Shown here: one piece after another, positions 26,401 to 34,221 of the stretch
Numbering within the stretch: position 1 is the first letter of the stretch
Layout: each line of letters opens with the position of its first letter
Assembly (NCBI GenBank): GCA_035772405.1
Contig: JAYKKM010000450.1
Location: 4,936,001-5,000,000 of the forward strand
DNA length: 64,000 bases
DNA from: Chrysogorgia sp. JL179-B06
Lineage: Eukaryota > Cnidaria > Anthozoa > Scleralcyonacea > Chrysogorgiidae
Reading direction: 5' to 3'
Translations under genes and position numbers: made by a program
Notes under the pieces: model-generated
Database searches by the model: none
Told to the model about the DNA's origin: nothing
The model's input: the letters and a program-made list of their open reading frames with translations, nothing else

Positions 26401-28883
26401 TGTGGAGAACGTGGGCTAAGGCCAGCGGGACGAGGCGGAAGAGCTGGCTTGGGAGGACTAGATTTAATAAGAGATTGTATCATGTAAGCAAAAATAACTT
26501 TTTTCATAATTCTGCAACAACATATTCATGACGTTACTGAAGCCAGACAATTTCTCTTGTTAATATGATGCATGACAATTCAACACACTTGTTGGTGTAG
26601 GGATTAGTCTAATGTATAAGATCATACAGAATCCTAATAGGGAAGTGTATAGAATCCTGCTTAGGATCCTACAGGACCCTGTAAGATATTGTACAAGATC
26701 CTACACAAAGATCCTACACAAGATCCTAAAATATAGTATCCTGGTAGGATCCTTAGTTTTTCCTAAATCATGATCCTATAGGATCCTAAATAGGATCCTA
26801 TAGGATCTTGTACAAAATCCTACAGGATCCTGTAGGATCCTAATAGTATCCTAAACATGATCCTGTAGGATCTTGCACAATCCTGTTTAGGACCCTATAG
26901 GATCCTAATTTAGGAAAATTTAGGATTCTAATAGGATCCTGTTCAGGATTTCTACAAGGGGAGGAATATTAAGTGGCATTTACCTTTGAACAGTTTCTTT
27001 AGATGTCATATCTTTTTGTTTTTCTTTCCCATTCTCAACATTAGCTGGCTTTTTTCGCCTTGGAGGAGCTTGAGGTGAACCAACTGTTTCCAGATATATC
27101 AAAATAAATGAAAATCCAAAAGAAATTCATTTTTGATGAATATATTTGCATGTGATAAAGATACACTTGCTATTTTCACTGGTTTAGCTATTCTCACTAG
27201 TTGGTGTTGAAGCTATTCCAAAAAATGTGCAGTATGTGCATTATCATGTCTAAACACTAGCAAGTTTGGTGGTCAGCATGATTGGTCAGACGTATATATG
27301 GGAGGTCAGATATAACATTTGGACGGTCAGATATAACATTTGAATGGTCAATTATTTCCCCTTGGTTTGTGCATTAAAAACAAGCGTGTTCTTTCCTTGA
27401 TTTACTCATGACATGGCCATAGACATTTTGTTAAAAGGTAAAGTCAAGTTGCTAGAAATGCTATAGACATGTCACACAGATGCCACCCAGCTGTTGTTCA
27501 ACGTTTAATTCAGTCAGCATAATTTTGCCAGTGAAAAAATGCCAAGGTCTGAGCCATGGCCACCACACTGAACAAACAAAACTGCAAACAATGCAATGCA
27601 ACAAGCAATGCCGTTTTGACAGTATTGTATTTCCATGATTAGTGAAAATATGACTGGTCATGCTGACCTCGCATAACTGATTTCGGGTGGTCATATCATG
27701 AAAGTCGGGGGTCAATGACCCCTGATCCCCCATTATTTCAAGCGCTTGGTTGGTATTGAAGCTATTCAAAAAACGTGTAGTGTGTGCGTTATCGGGTCTA
27801 AACCATATTGTTCATTTTTTAAATACTAAAATCAGAAGTGCTTTGAAATGCTTGGTAATCTTATCTTATGATAGCTCTTTCAGAATGTTCACTAAACCCA
27901 TTTTTATTTCCAGTTTTGTCCGAAGAGGAAAGGAGGACCCATTTGCCATTTCCTCCGTGGGGGGAGTATGGATATTTTCTGGAATGACCCATTTCTTGGG
28001 TGTTACTTGGCCGTATACTGCAGTCTGGTCAAATGTTGATGAAATCAAATGAATATAAAATATCTCGGGTTTGAGCATTTTTTTAAATTACCTCCTGAGT
28101 TAAACAAAGAATATTGATTAAATCAACAACTAAATTCATTGATTAGACTGTGCTATTTCATATTCTGTATTATCTATATAATATTTATTTTCACAGCAAT
28201 TACATAACCAACAATAATGTATACGTATACTGTATACAATACAATATTGTAGCTAATCTGAAAATACACAAGTTAAAATTCACTATATTAAGTTAAGAAT
28301 ATGTCAATGGGGTTTTATCTTTTCTTTTAATGAAGACCAGGGAAGCAAGATAATAAGAAAGATCATGCAAATTGAGGGCAAGAACACTATTGAAACCCAA
28401 CGTCTGACAACATTCAGCAGACTGTGAAGACATGCATGTTTGAACACGATAATTACATATCTGTCGTTGTTATTTAAACCAGTGTTAACGACATGAACAG
28501 ACACACGAAGTGTTGAATCATCACAGGGAATATTTCAATAAATATATCAACGAGATATAATAACGATATATATTTAATAATTCTCGCCACTACTACTTCC
28601 TCGATACGCGAGACTTTTATCGGAAGTATATGAAGTACCCATAAAATTACAGCTGAAACACGATCAATGAACGGATTGCTAAAAGTTCAACAAGGCTCAA
28701 GGGATTCAGGAAGTAAGATATCTTTATTATTACGAGTTAGCATCGCTGCCGAAGGGTTTTAAAACAACACTTTAATGACTCATAATAAATAGTCTACATT
28801 CGTACACAATAATTGATCAATGGAGTACCTTCGCCTTTAGATTCTTGTGATTCTTGAGATTTCTTGCATGTTAGATCAGCCAT
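3220..28883 (-). CDS. FGD5/FGD6-type RhoGEF (FYVE, DH and PH domains), complete
   Basis: This is a Rho-family guanine-nucleotide exchange factor; FGD proteins activate Cdc42 at membranes. Twenty-four exons join without a phase error: 28883-28829, 27083-26984, 26511-22223, 21431-21337, 20275-20180, 20095-19944, 19815-19761, 19651-19550, 18918-18834, 18700-18650, 18206-18148, 16391-16320, 15355-15287, 14162-14079, 13983-13904, 13768-13738, 13085-13008, 12008-11853, 8973-8874, 8495-8278, 6683-6564, 6006-5947, 5641-5547 and 3262-3220. The total is 6,345 nt, or 2,114 residues plus TAA. Approximate order: Pro-rich N-terminus, Glu/Lys hexapeptide tract (about 865-1045), DH (1514-1737), PH1 (1738-1851), FYVE (about 1868-1930), linker, PH2 (2010-2114). 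The FYVE-then-PH2 tail ending a few residues after WVNALRRA matches FGD family ends. The long N-terminus matches the FGD5/FGD6 branch, which is about 1,430-1,460 residues in human; this one is much longer. Orthology to FGD6 or FGD5 specifically is inference. Confidence 0.93.
3313..5500. repeat. ~87-bp satellite derived from a tRNA-like SINE, about 25 copies
   Basis: The array is a near-perfect tandem repeat of a unit of about 87 bp that fills the last FGD intron. On the minus strand each unit reads ...tagctcaatagttagaac... and ...catcagaaggttacaggtt. This matches the A-box half of the tRNA-like SINE seen at 20821-20942 (tagctcaatggttagagc, aatcagaaggttacaggtt). The repeat then breaks exactly inside the B box, joining acaggtt to gtacacatatgtaacc. 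Three consecutive units near 3840-4010 lack an 8-bp atatgtgt segment, and gaaggttacatatgtgtac units alternate with gaatgttacatatgtctac units. That pattern suggests higher-order duplication. Confidence 0.9.
5642..5946 (-). other. Non-canonical GC-AG intron of the FGD gene
   Basis: Exon 22 ends GAAAAG and is followed by GCAAGT, the classic GC-donor consensus. The intron ends ttattttttatag before CTGGATGG. No GT near the boundary restores the frame, while the GC site joins TEPEK to LDGDDKK in phase 0 and yields an intact PH2 domain. The intron also contains a LINE-type zinc-knuckle fragment and a TA microsatellite. Confidence 0.8.
5676..5830 (-). pseudogene. Retroelement-like C2H2 zinc-finger fragment
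   Basis: An open stretch inside the GC-AG intron encodes ECNICHRLCKGRVGLVAHQR followed by KHRRD. The C-x2-C-x12-H-x3-H spacing and the GLxxHQR core resemble the zinc finger that ends or flanks many non-LTR retrotransposon proteins in invertebrates. It has no start context or further coding sequence, so I read it as a transposon scrap rather than a gene. Confidence 0.55.
6032..6456. mobile_element. Foldback/MITE-like element, about 425 bp
   Basis: The left end ggggctatgtcacgatctgc, continuing ctggttactcagctaagcgtac, returns inverted at 6412-6456 as gtacgcttagctgagtaacc and caaatcgtgacat. The interior holds an AAATA microsatellite (6296-6331) and no protein. It lies in the FGD intron between exons 21 and 22. 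Confidence 0.75.
6724..6910. mobile_element. Short MITE with about 48-bp terminal inverted repeats
   Basis: The left arm ggtgctgttacactgtgcaa...caacttgtctcgcaaact and the right arm (reverse complement) ggcgttgttacactgtgcaa...caacttgtctcgcaacact agree closely. The core between them is about 90 bp and non-coding. It lies just upstream of the PH2 exon 21 in the FGD intron. Confidence 0.8.
6983..7739 (-). mobile_element. PIF/Harbinger element, non-autonomous, with transposase N-terminus
   Basis: Terminal inverted repeats of about 60 bp begin ggccctgtttacaaggaggt and end with its reverse complement. Both ends are flanked by TTA (6980-6982 and 7740-7742), the 3-bp TWA target duplication typical of PIF/Harbinger. 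On the minus strand (7645-7244) an open frame carries a membrane-like leader, a run of arginines and GRTGQWWRNLCEGRAVESEW followed by KKNF. That resembles the start of Harbinger transposases. The DDE catalytic part is missing, so it is a deletion derivative. The ends also contain clustered sub-repeats of ggttaccctagc. Confidence 0.8.
7744..8220. mobile_element. MITE abutting the Harbinger element
   Basis: The left end ggggtatttatatgaaggag, continuing ggctagccct, is the inverse of the right end agggctagccctactccata, continuing taaacacccc, over about 30 bp. Sub-repeats of gagggctagccct and gagggctg occur inside. It starts directly after the Harbinger target duplication. No transposase frame is visible, and I could not settle its own target duplication. 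Confidence 0.7.
8548..8706. repeat. Small hairpin repeat
   Basis: Outer arms ggtttggatattggaggaag and aggatatccaaacacctcga frame an inner perfect palindrome, tgaaacactcggaagagtgtttca (10-bp stem). It lies between FGD exons 19 and 20 and looks like a MITE remnant. Confidence 0.6.
8874..12008 (-). CDS. FGD gene exons 18-19: FYVE zinc-finger domain
   Basis: Exon 18 (12008-11853) encodes LGSKAPVWIPDARVTMCMLC, then DDFTVTNRRHHCRACGK. Exon 19 (8973-8874) completes the finger with VSCGSCS and ARVCDNCYEVL. All eight zinc-binding cysteines are present as four CxxC or equivalent pairs. The three FYVE signatures (WxxD as WIPD, the RRHHCRACG core and RVC) are intact, so phosphatidylinositol-3-phosphate binding is plausible. 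The 2.9-kb intron between the two halves holds a foldback element and a separate plus-strand ORF (10220-10720). The intron position splits the domain just after CGK, which is common in FYVE genes. Confidence 0.95.
9141..9561. mobile_element. Foldback element, family 1, copy A
   Basis: Arms of about 155 bp are inverted around a core of about 100 bp. The left arm reads attggcaacaaaaattaag, later cagtttgtttgatatgtaaa, later gacgtcgctgggtagag; the right arm is its reverse complement. The internal block tttgtttgatatgYaaat is shared with copies at 21570, 33305 and 37815. It lies in the FGD intron that splits the FYVE domain and carries no protein. Confidence 0.85.
10220..10720 (+). CDS. Unrecognised single-exon ORF nested in an FGD intron
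   Basis: A 166-residue frame begins AAAGGATGAGC, with a purine at -3, and ends at TGA. The only polyadenylation hexamer I see is AATAAA at 11002, about 280 bp downstream. The protein has many Asp, Asn, Glu, Lys and Thr residues. It holds blocks such as LYYCSDEWETLGDTYGLEV and GGNWGDQFRVAFINGVSPVL followed by IQIKC, then a polar insert (KKKSDDNNSDENN) and VYLMYYIEAEGAEKE. I see no signal peptide, transmembrane segment or known motif; alternating hydrophobic residues suggest a small beta-rich domain. Base composition is less A/T-rich than the intron around it, which supports real coding. It lies antisense to the FGD gene. It could be a host gene, a retrocopy or transposon cargo. Confidence 0.6.
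   Translation: MSIYCGTPTKVSVRTPKGKIQLRGEQDSLTVRTILTSPNRRTPQLYYCSDEWETLGDTYGLEVDTERREDNNEFDFNNGRSFRESIKVKDTDTTLVGGNWGDQFRVAFINGVSPVLIQIKCKDDNIWEPKKKSDDNNSDENNITGNLENKDVYLMYYIEAEGAEKE
11640..11845. repeat. AACATAAAT minisatellite
   Basis: About 18 degenerate 10-11 bp copies of taacataaat run up to the donor of FGD exon 18. They are intronic and non-coding. Confidence 0.8.
12148..12310. repeat. Foldback element with gttatcac ends
   Basis: ggtgatatcagttttatcgc, later cacgatatcgtagttg, returns as caattatgatatcgtcgtg...gcgataaaacttatatcac. The outer motif ggttatcac is also inverted at 12291-12306. It lies in an FGD intron. Confidence 0.65.
13008..15355 (-). CDS. FGD gene exons 13-17: first PH domain
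   Basis: Five exons make PH1: DLIKEGVLMKLCRKDMQPRM (15355-15287), FTDVLFYTTPVANNQFRLNL (14162-14079), VEIPASSDFDNEF and SIISTKKSFTLST (13983-13904), STAEERDEWLE in a 31-nt micro-exon (13768-13738), and ALRNASDEIRKKKITFH (13085-13008). The tryptophan in ERDEWLE is the invariant C-terminal-helix Trp of PH domains. The micro-exon is needed to restore phase (2 to 0) and is flanked by tttcttgtag and GTGAGA, so I consider it real. PH1 follows the DH domain directly, as in all DH-PH cassettes, and is expected to help GEF activity and membrane binding. Confidence 0.9.
13290..13372 (-). repeat. Degenerate tRNA-SINE head fragment
   Basis: gatgctctaaccaatgagct and gaagattggtgtgtaacctt match the reverse strand of the SINE head and the satellite unit, with several changes. 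It is an isolated monomer in an FGD intron. Confidence 0.55.
13436..13625. repeat. Dispersed repeat fragment
   Basis: The segment (gaggttccgagggcctacga, attatttttaagaccctgag, tggaggtccaatccagtgac) resembles a dispersed non-coding repeat that I associate with coral genomes and transcripts. That association is from memory and not checked. It is open on the minus strand for 60 codons but has no recognisable protein. Confidence 0.4.
14545..14865. mobile_element. Foldback element
   Basis: catagtcaatcgagatatgg, then tctggaaact, returns as agtttccaggccatatctcg, then attgattatg. An inner pair gtgcacggtgca is repeated directly near 14630 and 14755. It is non-coding and lies in the FGD intron between exons 13 and 14. 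Confidence 0.7.
16320..21431 (-). CDS. FGD gene exons 4-12: acidic linker and DH (RhoGEF) domain
   Basis: Exon 4 (21431-21337) is acidic (EEQEESADKHDSLTMENTT). Exon 5 starts the DH domain with the CR1 helix YYISGEILSTERSFVRTLK. Exons 6-8 give GRSIIPEEVFQEIALNIS, DDNQRIGDIIKRFSPFLK and LYKTYIHGYDHAM. Exon 9 holds the signature CR3-type helix LTLGMYMLKPIQRIPSYR, continuing into LIDYLKHLAKDSPDH in exon 10, then DALAIVSDVATHINEDM and KFEEVLKVQRSLVGQVEIV. These are the strongest conserved blocks of Cdc42-type DH domains. No catalytic-surface residue looks lost. The eight introns range from about 120 bp to about 1.8 kb, and the one between exons 8 and 9 holds an 18-bp minisatellite. Confidence 0.93.
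17561..17876. mobile_element. Foldback element with about 140-bp arms
   Basis: The left arm (agatcttactgactttagtt ... gatatggctagttgaagttg ... atgacgtcattgagtgattc) and its near-perfect reverse complement flank a core of about 25 bp. This makes a long hairpin inside the FGD intron between exons 11 and 12. The hairpin half atgacgtcat is itself a CRE-like palindrome. Confidence 0.85.
18335..18597. mobile_element. Foldback element
   Basis: cagtctgtgaaaattcacac, then gatagctt...cgctgaactactcagatctg, returns as ctcagatctgagtagttcag...agctatcgtgcgagttttca. The arms are about 75 bp. It lies in the FGD intron between exons 10 and 11. Confidence 0.8.
18995..19495. repeat. 18-bp minisatellite, about 28 copies
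   Basis: The plus-strand unit is gatgttcccgttgtcctc with c/a, tag/tcg and ctt/cct variants. It lies in the FGD intron between exons 8 and 9, immediately upstream (gene sense) of the DH core exon. Because 18 is a multiple of 3 it is open in several frames, but neither the splice sites nor the DH alignment call for it to be coding. Confidence 0.9.
20386..20520 (+). repeat. tRNA-derived SINE copy with damaged B box
   Basis: cttggtagctcaatggttag keeps the A box. The B-box region reads aggtatcgttcc, with an insertion relative to ggttcgattcc. It is followed by the SINE body ttttctgaggatttgagctt. A reversed piece of the same tail (acgatacatagacgatcgtc) lies just before it. Confidence 0.75.
20640..20735 (-). 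repeat. Truncated, internally deleted SINE copy, reverse strand
   Basis: The tail motif (gagtagacagaagatacatg) joins directly to cgctctaaccattgagctac. The B-box half is deleted between them. It forms the left arm of an inverted SINE pair with the copy at 20821. Confidence 0.7.
20821..20942 (+). repeat. Best-preserved tRNA-derived SINE copy
   Basis: 20821-20896 folds like a tRNA. gagtctc pairs with gggactc as the acceptor stem, tagctcaatggttagagc is the D arm and A box, and ggttcgattcc is a perfect B box. The anticodon arm is poor: a mismatch in the stem, C instead of U at position 33, and GGC in the anticodon place. It is followed by a shared non-tRNA body (agaatcatttttctgaggat, acgagcttgacgat). 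That combination marks a Pol III-type SINE, not a working tRNA gene. Confidence 0.8.
21570..22049. mobile_element. Foldback element, family 1, copy B
   Basis: Ends ttaaagtgcccctaacctca and, inverted, tgaggttatgggcacttt enclose arms of about 150 bp with cagtttgtttgatatgcaaa. The core reads aataaaaacactaaagtgtg and is non-coding. It lies in the FGD intron between exons 3 and 4. Confidence 0.85.
22223..26511 (-). CDS. FGD gene giant exon 3: proline-rich and Glu/Lys-repeat region
   Basis: This 4.3-kb uninterrupted exon encodes about 1,430 residues upstream of the DH domain. Its first 500 residues hold dozens of PxxP and PPxP stretches (PKPALPPRPA, RPPRPDLPS, KPPRIAV), which are plausible SH3-binding sites. 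From about 24066 to 23530 it encodes a nearly perfect hexapeptide tract (ELKEVE/ELKEVK), an 18-bp coding minisatellite likely to form a long charged helix. Near its end come a poly-Asp run (QDDDDDDVE), a Ser/Arg-rich segment (SRSKSFSSTAKRRR) and PVRPPPPTFF. Two acceptors fit the phase: 26511 (gttgttgcag) or 26457 (attaaatctag). The second would drop 18 residues and join directly to SPPKPALPPRPAG. The donor is CAAG|GTAAGA in phase 1. The disordered, fast-evolving content resembles the N-termini of FGD5 and FGD6. Confidence 0.9.
23530..24066 (-). repeat. Coding 18-bp minisatellite in the FGD gene
   Basis: Tandem 18-bp units (plus strand cttcagttcctcgacttc) encode ELKEVE/ELKEVK hexapeptides about 29 times, with occasional DVEEVE and AKEVE variants. 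The unit length preserves frame. Opposite-strand frames read as Ser/Thr/Phe-rich shadows. Confidence 0.95.
26590..26960. repeat. Palindromic GGATCCTATAGGATCC-type repeat field
   Basis: In about 370 bp the words ggatcct, taggatcct and their complements recur about 25 times in both orientations, many as exact palindromes such as ggatcctataggatcct. There is no fixed tandem period. It sits in FGD intron 2, next to exon 2. A related field built on cctataggaattcc lies at 58245-58410. Confidence 0.85.
26984..28883 (-). CDS. FGD gene exons 1-2 (start codon and basic/Pro N-terminus)
   Basis: Exon 1 (28883-28829) begins ATGGCTGATC and encodes MADLTCKKSQESQESKGE before a GAAG|GTACTC donor in phase 1. 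Exon 2 (27083-26984) follows a ggaaacag acceptor and encodes GSPQAPPRRKKPANVENGK and a Lys-rich tail, ending AAAG|GTAAAT in phase 2. The PPRRKKP motif is typical of proline-rich SH3 ligands and begins the region that continues in exon 3. The start is chosen because it is the first ATG giving a phase-compatible exon and no other upstream coding signal is visible. The 1.7-kb intron between these exons contains no other gene that I can support. Confidence 0.75.
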
Positions 28884-29307
28884 TTCCAGGGTATTATTTT
28901 CGTTTATAACCAATTATAAAAGTCATATTATCTTTGACATTTCAGGAATCATTGTATTTGAACAAAAGTGACATCTGATCTCATATTATATAAATACCAA
29001 ACAACGGGATATACAGGAATTTAGTGATGTTATTGCGCAACTGAGACCTAACAAGATCTTAGGGGACAACACAGGATCTTTATCAGCATCACTACATTCC
29101 ATAACTTGTCCTTCCGATCCCTCCCTTATTCCAATAATTCCAATATTCCATGACATTCCTCCCCTATTCCAATAATTTCCAGACTTTTTACATGATTTTC
29201 CCCTGATAATATCACAAAAGAAACTTAGACTGGGATCATAACTAAAACTAGAAGTAGAAATGGTACTAATTACTCAGTTACTTCTTGTCATAGACCATAT
29301 AACTATA

Positions 29308-29565
29308 ACCAATTGAAGGTACCGAAAAGATGGCGGCTGTACATTTTACCAGAATGCTTTGCGACCTTAAATCACCTGTAATAACAGCTAAACATTGTTT
29401 ACCTTGTAAACATGAACTAAATACGTAAAAGCTTCCTTTTTACCAAACTTAATCTTTTTGAAACTCTACCTCTGCTATTTCGACGAGATTCAATGTTTAC
29501 TGCGCGCAAGGAATTATGGTTAAATGTACCATTCGCCATTTTTTTCGGTACCGTCAATTGAAGGC
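29308..29565. mobile_element. MITE, family 2, copy A
   Basis: Ends caattgaaggtaccgaaaag, continuing atggcggctgtacattt, are inverted at 29526-29565 (aaatgtaccattcgccattt ... cggtaccgtcaattg). The interior is A/T-rich and non-coding. It shares its ends with the element at 35065-35262. Confidence 0.7.
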
Positions 29566-31689
29566 TGCCATCTTGGATAAATTGGGGGGCCATTTTATAT
29601 TTCAATTTCATATTAAAGCAATCATTTTGATCTTTTACTCAGCAGAAAATGGTCCAACTAACAATAGAACAACAGGCTTAATCGTTAAATAGACAAATAG
29701 TAAAAAAGAAACGCTAAAATTGTAGAATTTACGATTCTTGTTTTGACCGCGAGGTTCTCGATTTACAGAAAAAGGCCTGGAACCAAGAAGTTGACCACAA
29801 TTAATTTTCCCAAGATGGCGGCGCCCAATTGGTTCCCAAAGTCCCCCCAATACCCCCTCTAGTCTTATATACGATTTCTATGATTTAGACCCCCCCGACA
29901 TACAAGAACCTGTTTTAGCTTAAAAATTAAAACAGCTTCTTATTTTATAAAGCATTTGTAAAAACCAGTTAAAATTATTTTTAAAAAGCAGGTTAATGGT
30001 TAATCTGACAACCAAAATATATCTGATCGAGTGCCTTCTATAAATTTGTTATAGAATTGCCTCTGTTGATTATATACATCTAGTTTCTGTACTGGAAAGG
30101 TTATAAATTACCTGTAATGGGTTTAAATAAATCAACAGAGTCGTGGATCCAAGAGCAGGTGCCAGGTCTGTGTAGCTGCCAATTGTAGACAACACAGAAA
30201 GGAGTCACATTCATATTGGATTAGTTTCAGTCTGACCAGCAACAAGAACTTTTCCCTTTAAAAAATAAGAACTTATTTAAGAAGCTAAATAGCCTCAGTT
30301 TCCGTTAGATATTTATATATTTGGTGTCCATTGCTGGTGTGTCATTTAAGTCGCGGAAACTGGGAACTAATTTGTATTTTGATATATTGACGAAAGCCTT
30401 CAACAACACAAAGCGGCCAAAGGTGAACGGCGTGACTAGACTGACTACACTGCGAAGAAAGGGTGGACAACATGTTGAGGAAGAGTCAAAGGAAACTTGG
30501 TAAGCCATTTAGTTGTAACGTTGCTTTTAAAAACGCCTAAGAAATCTCTTTCCAGCCGCAAGAGACAATAATATCCGAGCGAAGGGGATTTCGCTAGCGA
30601 GACTGCTTTTCTGATCTTTTGCCAACTGTGTTTCGATTTCCAAAGCGTTTCGCGTAGATTTAGCAAGATATTTTACACAACTAAGCTAAACAATAGCAAG
30701 ACATGGATTTTTAGTTGTTTAAAATGCTCGCACGCGGCAAATAAGTGCTCGGATATTTTACGACAACCATGTTCAACAAGTCACCAGACTCAGCGCTCAT
30801 TGGCAAAAAAACCCGATGATAGTTTGTTCCCTTTTGGCGAAACCTTGACTAGAATAAGAAAAGCTTTCTTTGATTAAAGAACACTTTGACTATTGCGTTT
30901 TGTTTTTGTTTATCTTTCAAGACAACTGATGCCTTTTGGGGCATTTCTTGTTTACGCCCTATAAAATTTTTATCTCTTCCTCGAAAACAGAGCCTTTTCC
31001 TCGAACTGAGCGGGCGGCAGGTAAAACAGGAAAATAATCGACTCCTCCTTGAGAATGACAAACAATTCAGTATAATACGCTGTACAGTTAAATATTTTTA
31101 GTAAACTGAATAAGTTTATGAACTATGAACACGAACTGAACTTTTTCTGAGCTCAATGTAATCGGGAACTCGCGCTAGCCGGCATGAATGGCGGCAAATT
31201 TGGCGATGCCGATAGGTCGAAATGTGAGAACGAGCGATATCATTAATAATTATTACAAATAAACAGCTCTCGATTGCTGCAACTGCTGCTATATTTATTA
31301 TGTGGCGACTGACTGCTTTTAAATAGTCATAAAAACTTTAAAAAGACGACAAAAATTGTAAGAGGAATTTAAAGCACAGACGTGATACGGTTATAAAGTA
31401 TATACTTTAGTTACAAATTATCAATTTTACTTTACAAATTTCACCGAATGTCTTCGCTCGAAACGTTAGTGCAAACGCTATTTAGGCAGTGTAGCAGCCT
31501 TTTAGAGACGTTTCAATTTGTATTACTACACTACCTACACAACAAAACATGCAACATACATCATAATCATGATTCTAGTAAAGAACTATATACATGACTG
31601 AGCACTTGCACACACAAACGGCTAGCAAGTCATGAACGCGTGTCTCATATCTCATTGATCCCTGCAAGAATTCAAGACTCATGCGTGGT

Positions 31690-32368
31690 AATTTCAGTTG
31701 CTAGCGATGGTCTAGACTTACCACTCTTAGGTGGGAAGGACTTTTGGATAGTCTAGTGACGGTCGAGCGCTCGACGCAATGCCTGATGAACTTGACGATC
31801 AAGTTGAAAAGCAAAAAGCAAGATCAGAAACGGAGACTCCGTGATGGTCAGTACGCTACTGTACGTAGACCAAGCAGGACTTCAATTCCCCTTCCTTGAT
31901 TGCACTCTTGAAGCAGTCATTACGACTCTTTAAGAGCTCAACAGTAGAAAGCGTACTAGTCTGTATGGAAGTGAAACCTGGACAATGACAAAGTCGCTTG
32001 ACTCGCTTGAGCAGCAAATCGACGGATTCTACACCCGCGGCTACTAAGGACAGCACTGCACATCAGCTGGAGGCAACACATAACGAATGCTGAGCTTTAT
32101 GGTACAATACCATCCTTATCAACCTGAGCACAGACTACGATTTAGCAGGCCGTTGGAGAAGTGAAGAGGAAGTCTGATATCAGAGTTACTTTTCTGGCAA
32201 CCAGCGCATGGCAGACGTTCTCGTGCAAGACCAACTACAACCTACATTGACAAACTTGAAAGTTGAAAGTGATACTAGACTCGGGAGAAATGAAATAGCG
32301 AAAGCTATGCAGAATCGAAAGGTCTGGAATAATCTCATCTGTACTGTCCGAGCTCGACCTAGATGATG
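31690..32368 (+). pseudogene. Dead LINE reverse-transcriptase C-terminal fragment
   Basis: Conceptual pieces in shifting frames read YGSETWTMTKSLDSLEQQID, then ITNAELYGTIPSLST, then AGRW, FWQPAHGR, RSRARPTTTYIDKL and DTRLGRNEIAKAM. These blocks are typical of the C-terminus of endonuclease/reverse-transcriptase proteins of invertebrate non-LTR elements. Frameshifts and stops interrupt them. The 5' part is absent. Confidence 0.7.
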
Positions 32369-33304
32369 AAGACTGAATGCAGTTTATGGTTTGGCGCGGG
32401 ACGGGAGAGCACGCAAAGATATAGCGTAAATATAGATGTCAAACGGTTCAACAATGTTGCATGCGACTTTGTTGGATAAATGTTGTTATTTAGTAGTTCA
32501 GCCAAGACTTTGAAGATAGAATTGTTCCAATTCTTGCTCATATTGTGAGTTCTACACTATTGCGATTTAGACAGCTCGTTTATACACGATGCTGCGTCAA
32601 AATAACAGCGAGATGAATTCACGTTTGACGCCGCGACCACGCGGCGAGAGTCAGAGTTGTTTTTTTGTTAGAGTTTTCACTGTAACACGAAGCTTACGTT
32701 CTCTAATAACGGCTACCGCAGAGTTCCGTTTCTTCACAAGAAGCAGTCAAAACAACACTTTGAATACGTTCTTCAAAACATACTATTGCTACTCGGCAAT
32801 AAATCGACACCATTGACATACATTAAATTATTTTATTTCTTTGTATAATACACATGATAAACCAACAATAATCACTCCTATTGATACAATTTTTGTACTT
32901 GTAGTATTATGAATATACGACTAAATATCTACTGGAAAATACATCTATTTTTCTAAAACTAAATAAGTATACACAAATCTACAAACTACACGGTTAAAAT
33001 GACAATTTAAAAAAATAAAAATTCGTCTATTTCAGATCAAAGTGCTTCGTGAAAATTACTGACGAACTATTATCAGAAGTAATTCTCAGAAGTAATTCTC
33101 AGAAATAATTCTCAGAAGCGGCAATTCTCAGAAGTGTAGCGCGCGTATTGCAACACGTAAGCAGTAATAGAGCTTTCCCAGAATGCACCATTTGACGTCA
33201 TGAAACTTTCAATAGGATTCCAATAAGGTATTTTTTATCTTCGCAGCGTTCACACATATTTTTTTGCTGTACATTGAATATTTTTTGCTTTATAACAAAT
33301 CACT

Positions 33305-33735
33305 TAAAGTGTCTATAACGTCAAAAAAATGTATTGTCTTATTTGGAAGAACTTTTAAAATGATAAAGTAACTTCTTTTGAAGATTTTTGCTTCTTCGGT
33401 TTGTTTGTGAAATATTTCAGTTTGTTTGATATGCAAATGTCTGGAATTTCGTCTCACATGCATAATGACTTACGGGAGAAGTTTGTGTATCACTTTCATT
33501 CTCAAACGAGATCTTTTAAAATCAAGAAGTTTGGTGTTGTGGGAGAAACATGTGCACAAAGTGTTTTCATTTCATGAAGGCAAATAAATATAACATTCTC
33601 TGATAAGTTATATGCATGTGTGACGAAATTCCAAACATTTGCATATATCACACAAACTGAAATATCAAAAACAAAGCGGAAGAAACGAAAATCTTCATAA
33701 GAAGTTACTTTATTATTTTACTGAAAGTTCAGCAA
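33305..33735. mobile_element. Foldback element, family 1, copy C
   Basis: It starts ttaaagtgtctataacgtca and carries the arms with aacttcttttgaagattttt and cagtttgtttgatatgcaaa, plus the inverse at 33610-33735. It is more diverged than copies B and D, and its right end is eroded. Confidence 0.8.
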
Positions 33736-34221
33736 ACTAGAATATCTTCATTGGTTCTCGGATTTCCCCCGATTTTTTAGCTTTAATACCTTTCGTATAT
33801 ATATACTATAATACGCTGCCAAACACAGCATGTATTTATACTACCAATTAATATCTACAATATGTAATTCAATCTAACTGGCACGCGTTTTGAACACTGC
33901 CTAGTCAGATAAACATAACTAGGTGATCAATTCACCACGCGCGTTCGAAACAACACAAGGGCTGGGAATAGCCAGGAATTAAACGGGATTGGTTCAATAT
34001 TACCCACTATATAATGCTATTCCCATACCTTCTATTCTTTCGAGTTTTCAGTCGTTACGACTAAACTAAAATAGAGATGATAGTTTGAATTGATTTCGCA
34101 ATCTAGTGTTAGGTATATACCGGAGTTATAATGTTTTAAGTAACTGCATGAAACGCAGAAAGAAATTGATGAATCGTTTTGAGGTTTTAAATCAAGAACT
34201 GTACTAAAAAAATCAAATTAT

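Noticed and set aside
30321..30503. Plus-strand 60-codon frame with nearby GTAAGC donor
   Set aside because: No partner exon or family was found, and it overlaps an equally long antisense frame.
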